10,069 nucleotides of DNA from Candidatus Faecalibacterium faecipullorum (GCA_019118985.1 DWXX01000090.1:1-10069), one strand, 5' to 3'. Counted from the stretch's first letter, positions 1 through 6,487 are shown. The notes: generated by a model from the sequence alone, not told the origin. Translations and numbers: made by a program.

Positions 1-38
1 GGGGCTGGGTGCCGGGGGCGGGGGCGGCGGATACAGTC

Positions 39-647
39 TCACTGTTGGTCATGGCGCTCGTCCTCCTCTGCGGTGTACTCGCGGTAGTCGTCCAGGTCGA
101 TCATGCCGTCCGCCGCGCCGGGGCCGCCGGACTGCTGCCGGGGGCCGCGCACCAGCCAGAAGCCCAGCGCGATGAGGGCCAGGCAGACCAGGACGGTGGG
201 CACCTCGTCCAGGATGTTGTAGAGCAGCTGCAGAAACCAGCTGTTCTCAAACTGCCAGTACAGCCGGGCCAGAAGGTCCATCACCAGCTCGTCGTAGAGG
301 ACGTAGAGTCCCACCGCCACCAGCCCCCAGCCGAACAGCCTGTGCCGCGCCTGGAAGAACCGGGTGAAGCTGACGTCCTGCCCCAGGTGGAACAGAAAAT
401 CGTCGGCGGGGGCGTCGCCGGCCAACAGCTGGCTGCGCAGGTTGAAGGTGTCAAAAAAGCTGGCCATCCAGACGATGCAGCAGATCGCGAAGGCAAAGCC
501 GGTCAGTGGCTCGAGCAGCGAACCCATCAGGACCGCCGCGGCGCAGACGGCCACCATCGACAGCCCCCGCTTCATATACCCCTGATACATCTGCCCCGCC
601 CCCGGGATGAAGGCAAAGCAGAAGGTCAAAAATCCATTCTTTTTCAT
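39..647 (-). CDS. Small membrane protein with TM2-like motif, last gene of an ECF sigma operon
   Basis: This 202-residue protein is hydrophobic over most of its length. Near the N terminus, residues 15-29 read PGAGQMYQGYMKRGL, which matches the P-G-x-G-x-x-Y-x-G-x-x-x-x-G-x signature of TM2-type small membrane proteins. Likely membrane segments lie at about 30-45, 50-66, 104-120 and 148-166. The C-terminal 35 residues are acidic and hydrophilic and probably cytoplasmic. The start is supported by AGGAGAG about 8 bases upstream. It begins only 21 bases after the anti-sigma gene, so it is probably cotranscribed with it. A protein in this position may be a member of the sigma factor's regulon or a further membrane part of the sensing system. 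No enzymatic motif is visible and the function is unknown. Confidence 0.8.
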   Translation of the reverse strand: MKKNGFLTFCFAFIPGAGQMYQGYMKRGLSMVAVCAAAVLMGSLLEPLTGFAFAICCIVWMASFFDTFNLRSQLLAGDAPADDFLFHLGQDVSFTRFFQARHRLFGWGLVAVGLYVLYDELVMDLLARLYWQFENSWFLQLLYNILDEVPTVLVCLALIALGFWLVRGPRQQSGGPGAADGMIDLDDYREYTAEEDERHDQQ

Positions 648-668
648 GGCGTAACTCTCTCCTATCGA

Positions 669-1178
669 TCAGTGTCGGGCAGTGTCGGGGGCGGCCAGCC
701 CGTCAAGCAGGCTGCTGACCGCCTCATAGGCCCGCCGGGTCAGTGCGCCGGCGCCCCGCTCGCCGGGGCGGGGCGGCTGGTCAAAGCCCACCTCGGGGAT
801 GCTGCCGGCCGCCGGCGGGGCGACCTGCCCGGGGACGTACATTTCAAGGGACGGGGCGTCCCGGCCCAAGGTCAGCCCCAGGGCGCCGCTGCGCCAGAAG
901 GTCAGGGCCAGCACCGCCGCCACCGATGCCACCGCCGCCCGGCCGTAGAGGTTGTTCATCAGGCGGGTCAGGATGGCGCGGTTCACCGGGCGGCCAAGGT
1001 CATGGGGCGGCGCTTCCAGCGCGCCGCCGGTCAGCAGGGCGGTATAGCGGTCGAGGCACCGGTCGCAGTAGGACAGGTGCTCGGCGGCTTCCAGCCGGCC
1101 CAGCTCGTCCAGCTGCCCGGCGGTCAGGGCGCGCAGCCCCTCGTCGGTCAGGCAGCCGTCATCTCGAAACAGTTCCAT
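669..1178 (-). CDS. Putative zinc-finger anti-sigma factor, single-pass membrane protein
   Basis: This 169-residue protein lies immediately downstream of an ECF sigma gene and overlaps its 3' end by 20 bases, the usual arrangement for a cognate anti-sigma factor. Its N-terminal cytoplasmic part contains H34-x3-C38-x2-C41 (EHLSYCDRC), the zinc-binding HxxxCxxC signature of the ZAS/zf-HC2 anti-sigma fold. A single hydrophobic stretch at about 81-101 would anchor it, leaving about 65 residues rich in Pro, Gly and Ala outside the cell. In this family the zinc domain holds the sigma factor until an outside or redox signal releases it. The signal is not evident here. The assignment rests on motif, topology and gene order together; the outer part resembles no sensor domain I recognise. 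Confidence 0.82.
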   Translation of the reverse strand: MELFRDDGCLTDEGLRALTAGQLDELGRLEAAEHLSYCDRCLDRYTALLTGGALEAPPHDLGRPVNRAILTRLMNNLYGRAAVASVAAVLALTFWRSGALGLTLGRDAPSLEMYVPGQVAPPAAGSIPEVGFDQPPRPGERGAGALTRRAYEAVSSLLDGLAAPDTARH

Positions 1179-1704
1179 CCGTACTCCTCCCTTCCTGTTC
1201 GCGTTCGGCCTCGATCTGGGCCCGCAGCATCTTTCTGGCCCGCCACAACTGGGCGTTGAAGGTCTTTTCAGGCCGCCGGCACAGGCGGGCGGCCTCGGCC
1301 GGGGCGTGCCCCTCCAGCAGGCAGAGCCGGCAGGGGGTGCGGTAGGGCTCCCGCAGCGCGAGGATCATCCGCCGTAGCTCCTCCTCCCCGAGGGCGGCCA
1401 GGGCGCGGGCTTCGGGCCCCTGGTCGGGGGGCGCGCCGGCCAGGGCCATCACCTCGTCGCCGGGGGCGGTCACCTTGCGGGCCCAGCCGCTGCGCAGGTA
1501 GTCCTTGGCTTTGTTGGCGGCGATGCGGGCCAGCCACTGCTTTTCAAACCCGGGCGGGCAGCGGTCGGCCGCCCGCCATGCCGCCAGAAAGGTCTCCTGC
1601 GCGAGGTCCTCGGCGGCGTCCCCGTCGGGGACCAGCTGATGGCAGACGGTGTAGACCAGGCCCTGATAGGTCTGCACCAGCGCCGTAAATTCCTGTTTGG
1701 TCAT
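1159..1704 (-). CDS. ECF-type RNA polymerase sigma factor (sigma-70 family)
   Basis: This 181-residue protein has the two-domain layout of extracytoplasmic-function sigma factors. Region 2 spans about 8-75, with the core-binding DLAQETFLAAWRA helix and a region 2.4 helix around WLARIAANKAKDYLR. Region 4 spans about 110-165 and ends in a basic recognition helix, AQLWRARKMLR. Regions 1.1 and 3 are absent, as expected. Cysteines at RTPCRLCLLEG in region 4 are slightly unusual. The ATG is preceded by GGAGG-like sequence 9 bases upstream (positions 1714-1719). Its stop lies inside the start of the anti-sigma gene, indicating translational coupling. Such operons are often autoregulated, but no convincing ECF-type -35 (AAC) and -10 (CGT) pair with proper spacing was found upstream. 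Confidence 0.93.
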   Translation of the reverse strand: MTKQEFTALVQTYQGLVYTVCHQLVPDGDAAEDLAQETFLAAWRAADRCPPGFEKQWLARIAANKAKDYLRSGWARKVTAPGDEVMALAGAPPDQGPEARALAALGEEELRRMILALREPYRTPCRLCLLEGHAPAEAARLCRRPEKTFNAQLWRARKMLRAQIEAEREQEGRSTDGTVSR

Positions 1705-1741
1705 ACCACCGCGTCCTCCGCCTCCTTCCTGTGCTTGATGG

Positions 1742-1754
1742 GAACGGCCCGTTC
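1742..1754. promoter_or_regulatory. 13-bp perfect palindrome upstream of the ECF sigma gene
   Basis: GAACGG-c-CCGTTC is a perfect inverted repeat 38 bases upstream of the sigma factor ATG. It lies in the only stretch that can hold the promoter of the sigma operon (1705-1816). Its place between a likely promoter and the ribosome site would suit a repressor operator or a small RNA hairpin. No known regulator is implied, and a GC-rich palindrome this short can arise by chance. Confidence 0.3.
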
Positions 1755-1816
1755 TGCCTATTCATACGATGCAGCGGGGCCGCTTTTTGCAAAACGGGCC
1801 AAACTTTTTTCACAGC

Positions 1817-1850
1817 AAAAGCGCCCCGGGGGCGGCGTGGCCCCCGGGGC
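1817..1850 (-). terminator. Intrinsic terminator of the ligase/ACP/condensation operon
   Basis: There is a perfect 11-bp GC stem (arms 1823-1833 and 1840-1850) with a 6-base loop. On the minus strand it is followed by GC and a four-U run. It lies 27 bases beyond the stop of the condensation-like gene, so it most likely ends that operon and shields the ECF operon from readthrough. The U-run is short, but the stem is very strong. Confidence 0.72.
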
Positions 1851-1876
1851 GGCAATTCTCTGCGCTTGTATGTACT

Positions 1877-3115
1877 TTATTCCTGATAGGGCAGGGCGGG
1901 GCCCAGCACCGTCTTTTCCAGCACGCCGACGTTCTCCCGCGCGCAGACGGCGCAGAGGGCGTCGGGCAGGCCGGCGCGGCCCAGCTTATCCTGGATGCAG
2001 ACAATCAGCTGCCCGCGCAGGCTGGCCACCTCAAAGCCCACCGACGCGCCGTCGGGGGGCACCCAGACCTCGAAGTCCCTGATGTAGTCCAGCAGGGCGG
2101 GGGGGTAATTGCGGTCGGGGTCGAGGGGGTCGCCCAGGTAGCTGACCCAGAAATCCGCCGGGAAGTTGCCCATCGCCTCCCCCATACCGAACACCCGCCG
2201 CTTGATTCGCAGCGGGGCGCGCAGGGCGTCCACCCGGCAGACCCAGCCCATCATCCGGGCCATCTGGGTCAGCTGGGTCCCGGGGTCGAGGCTGCCCCGC
2301 AGCCCGGCGTCGATGTCGGCGGCAAAGTCAGCCAGGCGGGCGCCGGGGCCGGCGTCTACCCCGTGGCGGAAGGAGGCCACGCAGTTGTAAAAGGCGTCCG
2401 GCACCCCCAGCACCTTGCGGGTGTCGGTGGAGTAGCAGTACTCCACCCGCTGCCGCCCCACAAAGGGCTGCACCGCCAGGCTGAGCAGCCCCAGCAGGGC
2501 ACTGACCGGCTTGACCTTGCAGCCGAGGGCGGCGCGCACCAGGCTGTCTTTGTCCAGCCGGACGATGCTGCGGCAGAGGGCGCCGGCTTCCAGCGGCACC
2601 GGGTCGACGGCGGGCATCCCCTCTTCCCGCGGGGTGGGGTCGTGCGCCAGCAGGGCGTCCATGTCGTAGGGGGGCGCCGAGGGCAGGGGCGGGCAGGCAA
2701 AGCCGGCGCCGTACCGCCGGTTGCAGTACTCCATCAGCAGCCGGGTCCAGAAGCGGGCGATGCCGTGCCCGTCGGCGATGAGGTGGTACCAGTCGCAGTA
2801 GATGGTGTCCCCCTCGCAGGAGATGTTGAAGAGGTAGCCCCCCGTCTCGTCGGGCATGGCCCGCAGCCGGCTGCCCCGGCAGACGGTGAAGGGCTCTTCC
2901 TGCGCCGCGAGGTCTACGCCCTGTTTTTGCGGCACAAGTTTCACCTTAAAGTAATCGGCCGCAGCGAGGGCCGCGTCGGCAGCCGCCTGCAGCAGGCCGG
3001 GGTCGACCGCGTCGCGCAGGGCGTACTGGTAGCGGCAGTAGATGGTCTTCTCGCGGTAGTAGTACATCACCCCCTGCCGGACGTAGGCCGAGGGGCTTAT
3101 TTTGCTCCCCGCCAT
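1877..3115 (-). CDS. Stand-alone condensation-domain-like acyltransferase
   Basis: This 412-residue protein has the size and two-lobed pattern of the CoA/carrier-protein-dependent acyltransferase superfamily (NRPS condensation domains, Pap proteins, alcohol acetyltransferases). The diagnostic active-site loop is DWYHLIADGHGI at about 108-119. H111-x3-D115-G116 matches the second His, Asp and Gly of the family's HHxxxDG motif, and the first His is replaced by Tyr110. The second His is the one usually assigned to catalysis, so activity is plausible. Such enzymes move an acyl group from a thioester on a carrier protein or CoA to an amine or alcohol. The gene starts 3 bases after the ACP stop, which strongly suggests coupling and that the ACP supplies the acyl group. 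The acceptor is unknown. A divergent alcohol acetyltransferase-like protein is the main alternative label. Confidence 0.82.
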   Translation of the reverse strand: MAGSKISPSAYVRQGVMYYYREKTIYCRYQYALRDAVDPGLLQAAADAALAAADYFKVKLVPQKQGVDLAAQEEPFTVCRGSRLRAMPDETGGYLFNISCEGDTIYCDWYHLIADGHGIARFWTRLLMEYCNRRYGAGFACPPLPSAPPYDMDALLAHDPTPREEGMPAVDPVPLEAGALCRSIVRLDKDSLVRAALGCKVKPVSALLGLLSLAVQPFVGRQRVEYCYSTDTRKVLGVPDAFYNCVASFRHGVDAGPGARLADFAADIDAGLRGSLDPGTQLTQMARMMGWVCRVDALRAPLRIKRRVFGMGEAMGNFPADFWVSYLGDPLDPDRNYPPALLDYIRDFEVWVPPDGASVGFEVASLRGQLIVCIQDKLGRAGLPDALCAVCARENVGVLEKTVLGPALPYQE

Positions 3116-3118
3116 GGG

Positions 3119-3361
3119 TCAGCCCACCCGGCTGCTGAGGTAATCGGCCAGGTCGCTGATGGTGACAAAGCTGCGCAGCTCCTTTTCGGGGATGCGGATG
3201 CCGAAGGTCTCCTCCAGGTCGGCCACGATGGTCAGGATCTCCATCGAGGAGAGGTCCAGGTCGTCCATCAGGACGCTGTCCTCCCGCACTTCGTCGGGGC
3301 TGATCTCAGCCACATCTTCCAGGATGCCCACGATCTGGGCGATGATCTCGTTGCGGTCCAT
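3119..3361 (-). CDS. Stand-alone acyl carrier protein
   Basis: This 80-residue acidic protein has the four-helix ACP pattern. Helix II starts at DDLDLSSMEIL, and aligning the conserved LEE-x-F that follows with fatty-acid ACP places the phosphopantetheine-bearing serine at S39. The residue before it is S38 and the one after is M40, so the usual DSL reads SSM. This departure from fatty-acid synthase ACP suggests a specialised carrier. A ribosome site, AAAGGA, lies about 10 bases upstream. The gene sits 63 bases after the ligase and 3 bases before the condensation-like gene, so it is probably the shuttle between them. A phosphopantetheinyl transferase is needed to activate it and is not in the window. 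A DltC-like carrier is an alternative reading. Confidence 0.92.
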   Translation of the reverse strand: MDRNEIIAQIVGILEDVAEISPDEVREDSVLMDDLDLSSMEILTIVADLEETFGIRIPEKELRSFVTISDLADYLSSRVG

Positions 3362-3424
3362 CTTGTTCTGTCCTTTCTGCTGTGTAGTAGATGTAGTATG
3401 CGCTCTGCAAAGCGCCGGTATCCC

Positions 3425-4888
3425 TCAGCGCACCAGCTTGCCGGCGGCGTTGCGGGGCAGCGGCTGCGCCGCGATATGGACGGCGCTGATCCGCTTGTAG
3501 AGGGGCAGGGTGCGGTTCAGCTCGGTGACATAGCCTTCCACCTCGGCCTGTTTGGCCTCGCCCCCTTGGCCGCACCAGACCAGCGCGCCGATCTTGCCGT
3601 TTTCTTCCCGGACGAGGCTCTCGGTGACGGCGGGGCATTTGTCCAGCAGGGCTTCCAGCTCTTCGGGGCTGACGTTCTCGCCGCTGCCCAGGATGATGAC
3701 GTTCTTCTTGCGGCCGGTCAGGTAGATGTAGCCCCGCTCGTCGATGCGGGCCAGGTCGCCGGTGTGCAGCCAGCCCTCGGGATCGATCACCTCGGCGGTG
3801 CCCTCGGGGTCTTTGTAGTAGCCCATCATCACCGAGTCGCCGCGGATGCACAGCTCGCCGTCGTCCAGCTTGTATTCCCGCCAGGGGTCCTTCTGCCCCA
3901 CCGAGTGGATGTCGGCGACGTCCTGGGAGTTGTTCCAAGTGCCGTCGCCCACCGTCTCGGTCAGGCCGTACATCTGGCAGATGAAGAAGCCGGCGTCCTG
4001 CAGGTCCTTCATCATGCCGGGGTCCATGGTGGCGGCGCCGCAGGTCAGGGCCTTGAGGCTGCCCAGGCGGTCCCGCCGGCCGCGGACCACGTCCTTATGG
4101 ATGCTCTGCAGCAGCACCGGCACCACCGCCATCACCTCGCTGTCCATGGCGGCGAGGTCGCGGTAGAAGTAGCGGGCGTCGTTGCACAGGTTGACGGTGT
4201 TGCCCATGATGGCCCAGGAGATGGAACTGGTCAGCGCCGCCACGTGGAACATGGGCAGGACGGTCAGGGAACGGAACTTGCTGGTGTCCCAGCCGGTCTG
4301 CCTGGCGATGTCCTCAAAGGGCAGGCAGAAGAAGTTCATGGGGGCGAAGAGGTTTTTCTGGCTGAGCATGACCCCCTTGCTGCGGCCGGTGGTGCCGGAG
4401 GTGAAGAGGATGAGGGACAGCGCCTCACGGTCGGGGCAGTCGGCGCAGCCGTCGCTCCACTGCGAGTCCTTGTAGCCGTCCGCCGGCAGCAGCCTGTCGC
4501 CGTAGGTCTCGGCGAGGGCCCCTTCCCGGGCGGCGTAGCTGCCGTCGTGGAGGATATAGACCGGCTCGACCAGGTCGATCTCGTAGTGCAGCTCCTCCCA
4601 GTTCTTCATCAGGTTGAGGGGGACCAGCACCGCGCCGGTGAGCATGACCGAGAACATATTGACCAGAAAGTCGTAGCTGTTGCGGGCCAGCAGGCAGACC
4701 TTCTTGCCCCGGATGTCGGGGTCGCGGTGGAGCAGCAGCCCCGCCGCTTTGCGGATGTCCTGCGCGTACTGCCCATAGCGGATGCCCACCACGCTCTGGG
4801 TCGGCTCGTCGTAGTACTGGATAGCGAGCTTGTCGGGCATGGTGTCCATATGGCTGACGACCCGGTAGACGGTAGAGATGGTGAACAT
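3425..4888 (-). CDS. AMP-forming acyl ligase (acyl-CoA synthetase / adenylation enzyme)
   Basis: This 487-residue protein belongs to the ANL adenylating superfamily and carries all core motifs: the phosphate loop TSGTTGRSKG (163-172), YGLTE (307-311), HTGD (375-378), the hinge GRKKNVI (392-398) and C-terminal N-x-x-G-K with catalytic Lys484. The hinge context (NVIILGSGENVSPEELE) resembles long-chain acyl-CoA synthetase-like members more than amino-acid adenylation domains, but the substrate cannot be read by eye. It would activate a carboxylic acid with ATP and transfer it to a thiol, here probably the adjacent ACP. I chose the ATG at 4888 because AGGAGG lies 8 bases before it. An in-frame ATG at 4963 would start upstream of the predicted P2 promoter and lacks such a site. 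It is the first gene of the operon. Confidence 0.9.
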   Translation of the reverse strand: MFTISTVYRVVSHMDTMPDKLAIQYYDEPTQSVVGIRYGQYAQDIRKAAGLLLHRDPDIRGKKVCLLARNSYDFLVNMFSVMLTGAVLVPLNLMKNWEELHYEIDLVEPVYILHDGSYAAREGALAETYGDRLLPADGYKDSQWSDGCADCPDREALSLILFTSGTTGRSKGVMLSQKNLFAPMNFFCLPFEDIARQTGWDTSKFRSLTVLPMFHVAALTSSISWAIMGNTVNLCNDARYFYRDLAAMDSEVMAVVPVLLQSIHKDVVRGRRDRLGSLKALTCGAATMDPGMMKDLQDAGFFICQMYGLTETVGDGTWNNSQDVADIHSVGQKDPWREYKLDDGELCIRGDSVMMGYYKDPEGTAEVIDPEGWLHTGDLARIDERGYIYLTGRKKNVIILGSGENVSPEELEALLDKCPAVTESLVREENGKIGALVWCGQGGEAKQAEVEGYVTELNRTLPLYKRISAVHIAAQPLPRNAAGKLVR

Positions 4889-4911
4889 GGCGTTATCCTC
4901 CTGTCCCGCAG

Positions 4912-4962
4912 CGATGCACGCTGTCATCTTATGTATTATAGTGCATCGGTGATGCCGATGCA
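4912..4962. promoter_or_regulatory. Three CGATGCA half-sites flanking the -10 of promoter P2 (probable operator)
   Basis: The 7-mer CGATGCA occurs at 4912-4918 and 4956-4962, and inverted (TGCATCG) at 4942-4948. The second and third form a perfect inverted repeat with 8-bp arms and a 5-base spacer (4942-4962), lying inside the spacer of the P2 promoter. The first and second form another inverted pair with 8-bp arms (4912-4919 and 4941-4948) that brackets the -10. Three matching half-sites within 51 bases around a promoter are best explained as binding sites for a dimeric repressor. I do not recognise the motif. Confidence 0.55.
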
Positions 4963-4963
4963 A
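4935..4963 (-). promoter_or_regulatory. Promoter P2 for the ligase/ACP/condensation operon
   Basis: On the minus strand there is a perfect -10, TATAAT (4940 to 4935), 17 bases after a weak -35, TTGCAT (4963 to 4958). Transcription would start near 4928, giving a leader of about 40 bases before the ligase ATG. The weak -35 and the inverted repeat filling the spacer suggest a regulated promoter. Confidence 0.6.
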
Positions 4964-5007
4964 CCCATATCCTGCTGCCGGCCATGCCGCTCGGGGCAGT
5001 GGCGGCT

Positions 5008-5022
5008 ACCTGTAATACAGGT
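5008..5022. promoter_or_regulatory. 15-bp perfect palindrome at the start site of promoter P1
   Basis: ACCTGTA and TACAGGT arms are separated by one base. The element lies directly downstream of the P1 -10 and covers the expected transcription start and first bases of the transcript, a classic repressor position. The TGTA-n-TACA core looks like a dimeric helix-turn-helix operator. The regulator is unknown and not encoded in the window. Confidence 0.5.
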
Positions 5023-5029
5023 TTCTTTC

Positions 5030-5058
5030 AGGATACCACGGCGGGGGGCCGCTGTCAA
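5030..5058 (-). promoter_or_regulatory. Promoter P1 (upstream) for the ligase/ACP/condensation operon
   Basis: The minus strand has consensus -35 TTGACA (5058 to 5053), a 17-base spacer and -10 TATCCT (5035 to 5030), with an extended -10 TG one base upstream. Transcription would start near 5023 and give a leader of about 135 bases that runs through P2. The same promoter sequence recurs at 9247-9275. Confidence 0.7.
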
Positions 5059-5180
5059 TGGGCGGCGGGGGATTTCACAGCCGGCTCTCTCAGCGCATAG
5101 GATGCGGCGGCCCGGCAAGTTCTGCCATTTGCTTGGAGAAGCCGAAATTTGTGTTAAACTGGATTTCGCAGGCCGCCCGG

Positions 5181-5213
5181 CGGGGCTTTTTGCTGCAAAA
5201 CGCAAAAGCCCCG
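5181..5213. repeat. GC-capped inverted repeat just upstream of the plus-strand promoter
   Basis: Arms at 5181-5193 and 5202-5213 (CGGGGC followed by a T-run and GC; the complement with one fewer base) are separated by an 8-base loop. It ends 8 bases before the -35 at 5222. The downstream plus-strand sequence is only mildly U-rich, so it is a weak terminator at best. It could insulate the promoter or be a regulator site. The rest of 5059-5180 shows nothing I can support. Confidence 0.4.
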
Positions 5214-5221
5214 GTTTCAAA

Positions 5222-5250
5222 TTGACAGCCGGGAGAAAAAGCATTATACT
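5222..5250 (+). promoter_or_regulatory. Near-consensus sigma-70 promoter for the membrane acyltransferase gene
   Basis: TTGACA (5222-5227), a 17-base spacer and TATACT (5245-5250) give a near-perfect housekeeping promoter. The start would be near 5257, leaving a leader of about 108 bases before the ATG at 5366. It points away from P1 and P2, so the region is a true divergent control region. Confidence 0.82.
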
Positions 5251-5266
5251 AGATTTGAACAAATCT
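5251..5266. promoter_or_regulatory. Perfect inverted repeat abutting the -10 (probable repressor operator)
   Basis: AGATTTG-AA-CAAATCT begins at the base after the -10 hexamer and covers the expected start site. Its 7-bp arms are perfect. This AT-rich palindrome stands out in GC-rich surroundings and sits where a bound repressor would block a strong promoter. It differs in sequence from the operators of P1 and P2. Confidence 0.55.
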
Positions 5267-5365
5267 TTGTGCAAACAGCCGCCGCGTTGTGTATAACCTG
5301 CCGATCCTTCCTTTTTTCACCGGGCCTGCTGGAAGGAATCCCGTTTCTGCAAGGAGGACCCCCTG

Positions 5366-6487
5366 ATGAAAGGAACCAAGACCCGCACCGTCAACACCCT
5401 CGGGATGTTCGACCTGTTCAAGGGCATCGGGATGGCCACCGTCATCCTGGCCCACACCACCGAGAGCTACTCCCTCAGCCTGGAGGGCGGCATCTCGGTC
5501 TTCGGCTTCGTCCTCTTCATCTACCGCGAGGCGCTGATGTCCGCCTTTTACATAGCGAGCGGCTACGGCTTCCGCAAGCGGCCGCTGGGCAAATGCGTCC
5601 GTCAGCAGCTGAAGGGCATCCTGCCGCCCTTTCTGTACACGGCGCTGGCCACGGCGGCGTTGCACCTGGTTTTGCACCACCACTTCTTCGGCTCGTGGGA
5701 GGCGGCCGTCGCCGAGAGCGAAAAGGTCCTGGCCGGCTTTCTGCTGGGGCTGCCCCACACGTCGGAATACTTTGGGCTGAGCATCTTCTCCTGCGGGCCG
5801 ATGTGGTACCTGCTGACCATGGCGGTGGGGTGGATCCTGCTGGACCTGCTGTACAACGCCTTCCCCGAGCGGTACATACCCTGGGCGGTCATCGCCACCG
5901 CCGTGCTGGGCTGGGGCACCTGCCTTGTGTGGGAGCTGCCCTTCTGCCTGTCGCAGGGGATGACGGTGGTGCCCTACCTGTACCTGGGGCACATCGCCAA
6001 AAAGCGCCGCTGGTTCGATCAGCCCCGGCTGCCCTGGCTCTTCCCGGCGGCGGCGGTCTGCATGGCCGCGGCTGCGGCGGGGGCGGTGCTGACCGGCACC
6101 ACCGACAACATGTCGATGGGCGAGTGGGCCCTCGGCCCGGCGGGCATTCTGATCAACGGGGTGATCGGGCTGTGGATCGTCTCCCTCTTCGTCCGGCTGA
6201 GCGTCCGCTTTGACAACGCCCTGACCCGCGCCTTCGCCGCCATCGGGCGCCGGTCCCTCAACATCTTCTGCGTCCACACCGTCGAATTGATCGGTGCGCC
6301 GTGGTACCTATTCGCGGCGCAGTTCGCCGCAAACCCCGTGACCGGCCTGGCCTGCCAGTACCTGCTGCGGTGCGGCTTTATCACGGCGGTCTGCGCCCTG
6401 CTTGAGCTGCGGCGGCGGGTGCTGCCCCCCCGGGCCAAAAAGACGCAGCGCCGCGCCCTGCCTCAGCGGTACGCCGCGCGGCACTGA
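5366..6487 (+). CDS. Acyltransferase-3 family integral membrane protein (OafA/YrhL-like)
   Basis: This 373-residue protein has about ten hydrophobic segments and begins with the family's N-terminal signature: FDLFKGIGMATVILAH, in which His30 follows a basic-Gly turn and corresponds to the invariant His at the end of the first helix. Members of this family transfer acetyl or other short acyl groups to sugars, peptidoglycan or lipids at the membrane. The length is typical of a protein without an added SGNH hydrolase domain. The C terminus is short and very basic (RRALPQRYAARH). The ATG follows AAGGAGG at 5351-5357. It has its own strong promoter and terminator, so it is probably a single-gene unit. 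The substrate is unknown; surface glycan modification would fit the glycosyltransferase gene downstream. Confidence 0.85.
   Translation: MKGTKTRTVNTLGMFDLFKGIGMATVILAHTTESYSLSLEGGISVFGFVLFIYREALMSAFYIASGYGFRKRPLGKCVRQQLKGILPPFLYTALATAALHLVLHHHFFGSWEAAVAESEKVLAGFLLGLPHTSEYFGLSIFSCGPMWYLLTMAVGWILLDLLYNAFPERYIPWAVIATAVLGWGTCLVWELPFCLSQGMTVVPYLYLGHIAKKRRWFDQPRLPWLFPAAAVCMAAAAAGAVLTGTTDNMSMGEWALGPAGILINGVIGLWIVSLFVRLSVRFDNALTRAFAAIGRRSLNIFCVHTVELIGAPWYLFAAQFAANPVTGLACQYLLRCGFITAVCALLELRRRVLPPRAKKTQRRALPQRYAARH

Noticed and set aside
1760..1800. Sigma-70-like or ECF-like promoter before the sigma factor gene (TTGCAA and CGTATG on the minus strand)
   Set aside because: Neither the -10 nor the spacing fits either consensus well enough to support a call.
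4889..4963. Upstream in-frame ATG (4963) as start of the ligase
   Set aside because: The extra 25 residues are poor in conserved features, the ATG lies upstream of the P2 -10, and AGGAGG is ideally placed for the ATG at 4888.
1769..5296. A 1175-codon open frame on the plus strand opposite the condensation, ACP and ligase genes
   Set aside because: It is a GC-driven antisense shadow: the protein is His/Gln/Val/Gly-rich without any domain, runs across intergenic promoters, and the three minus-strand genes beneath it are recognisable families with ribosome sites.
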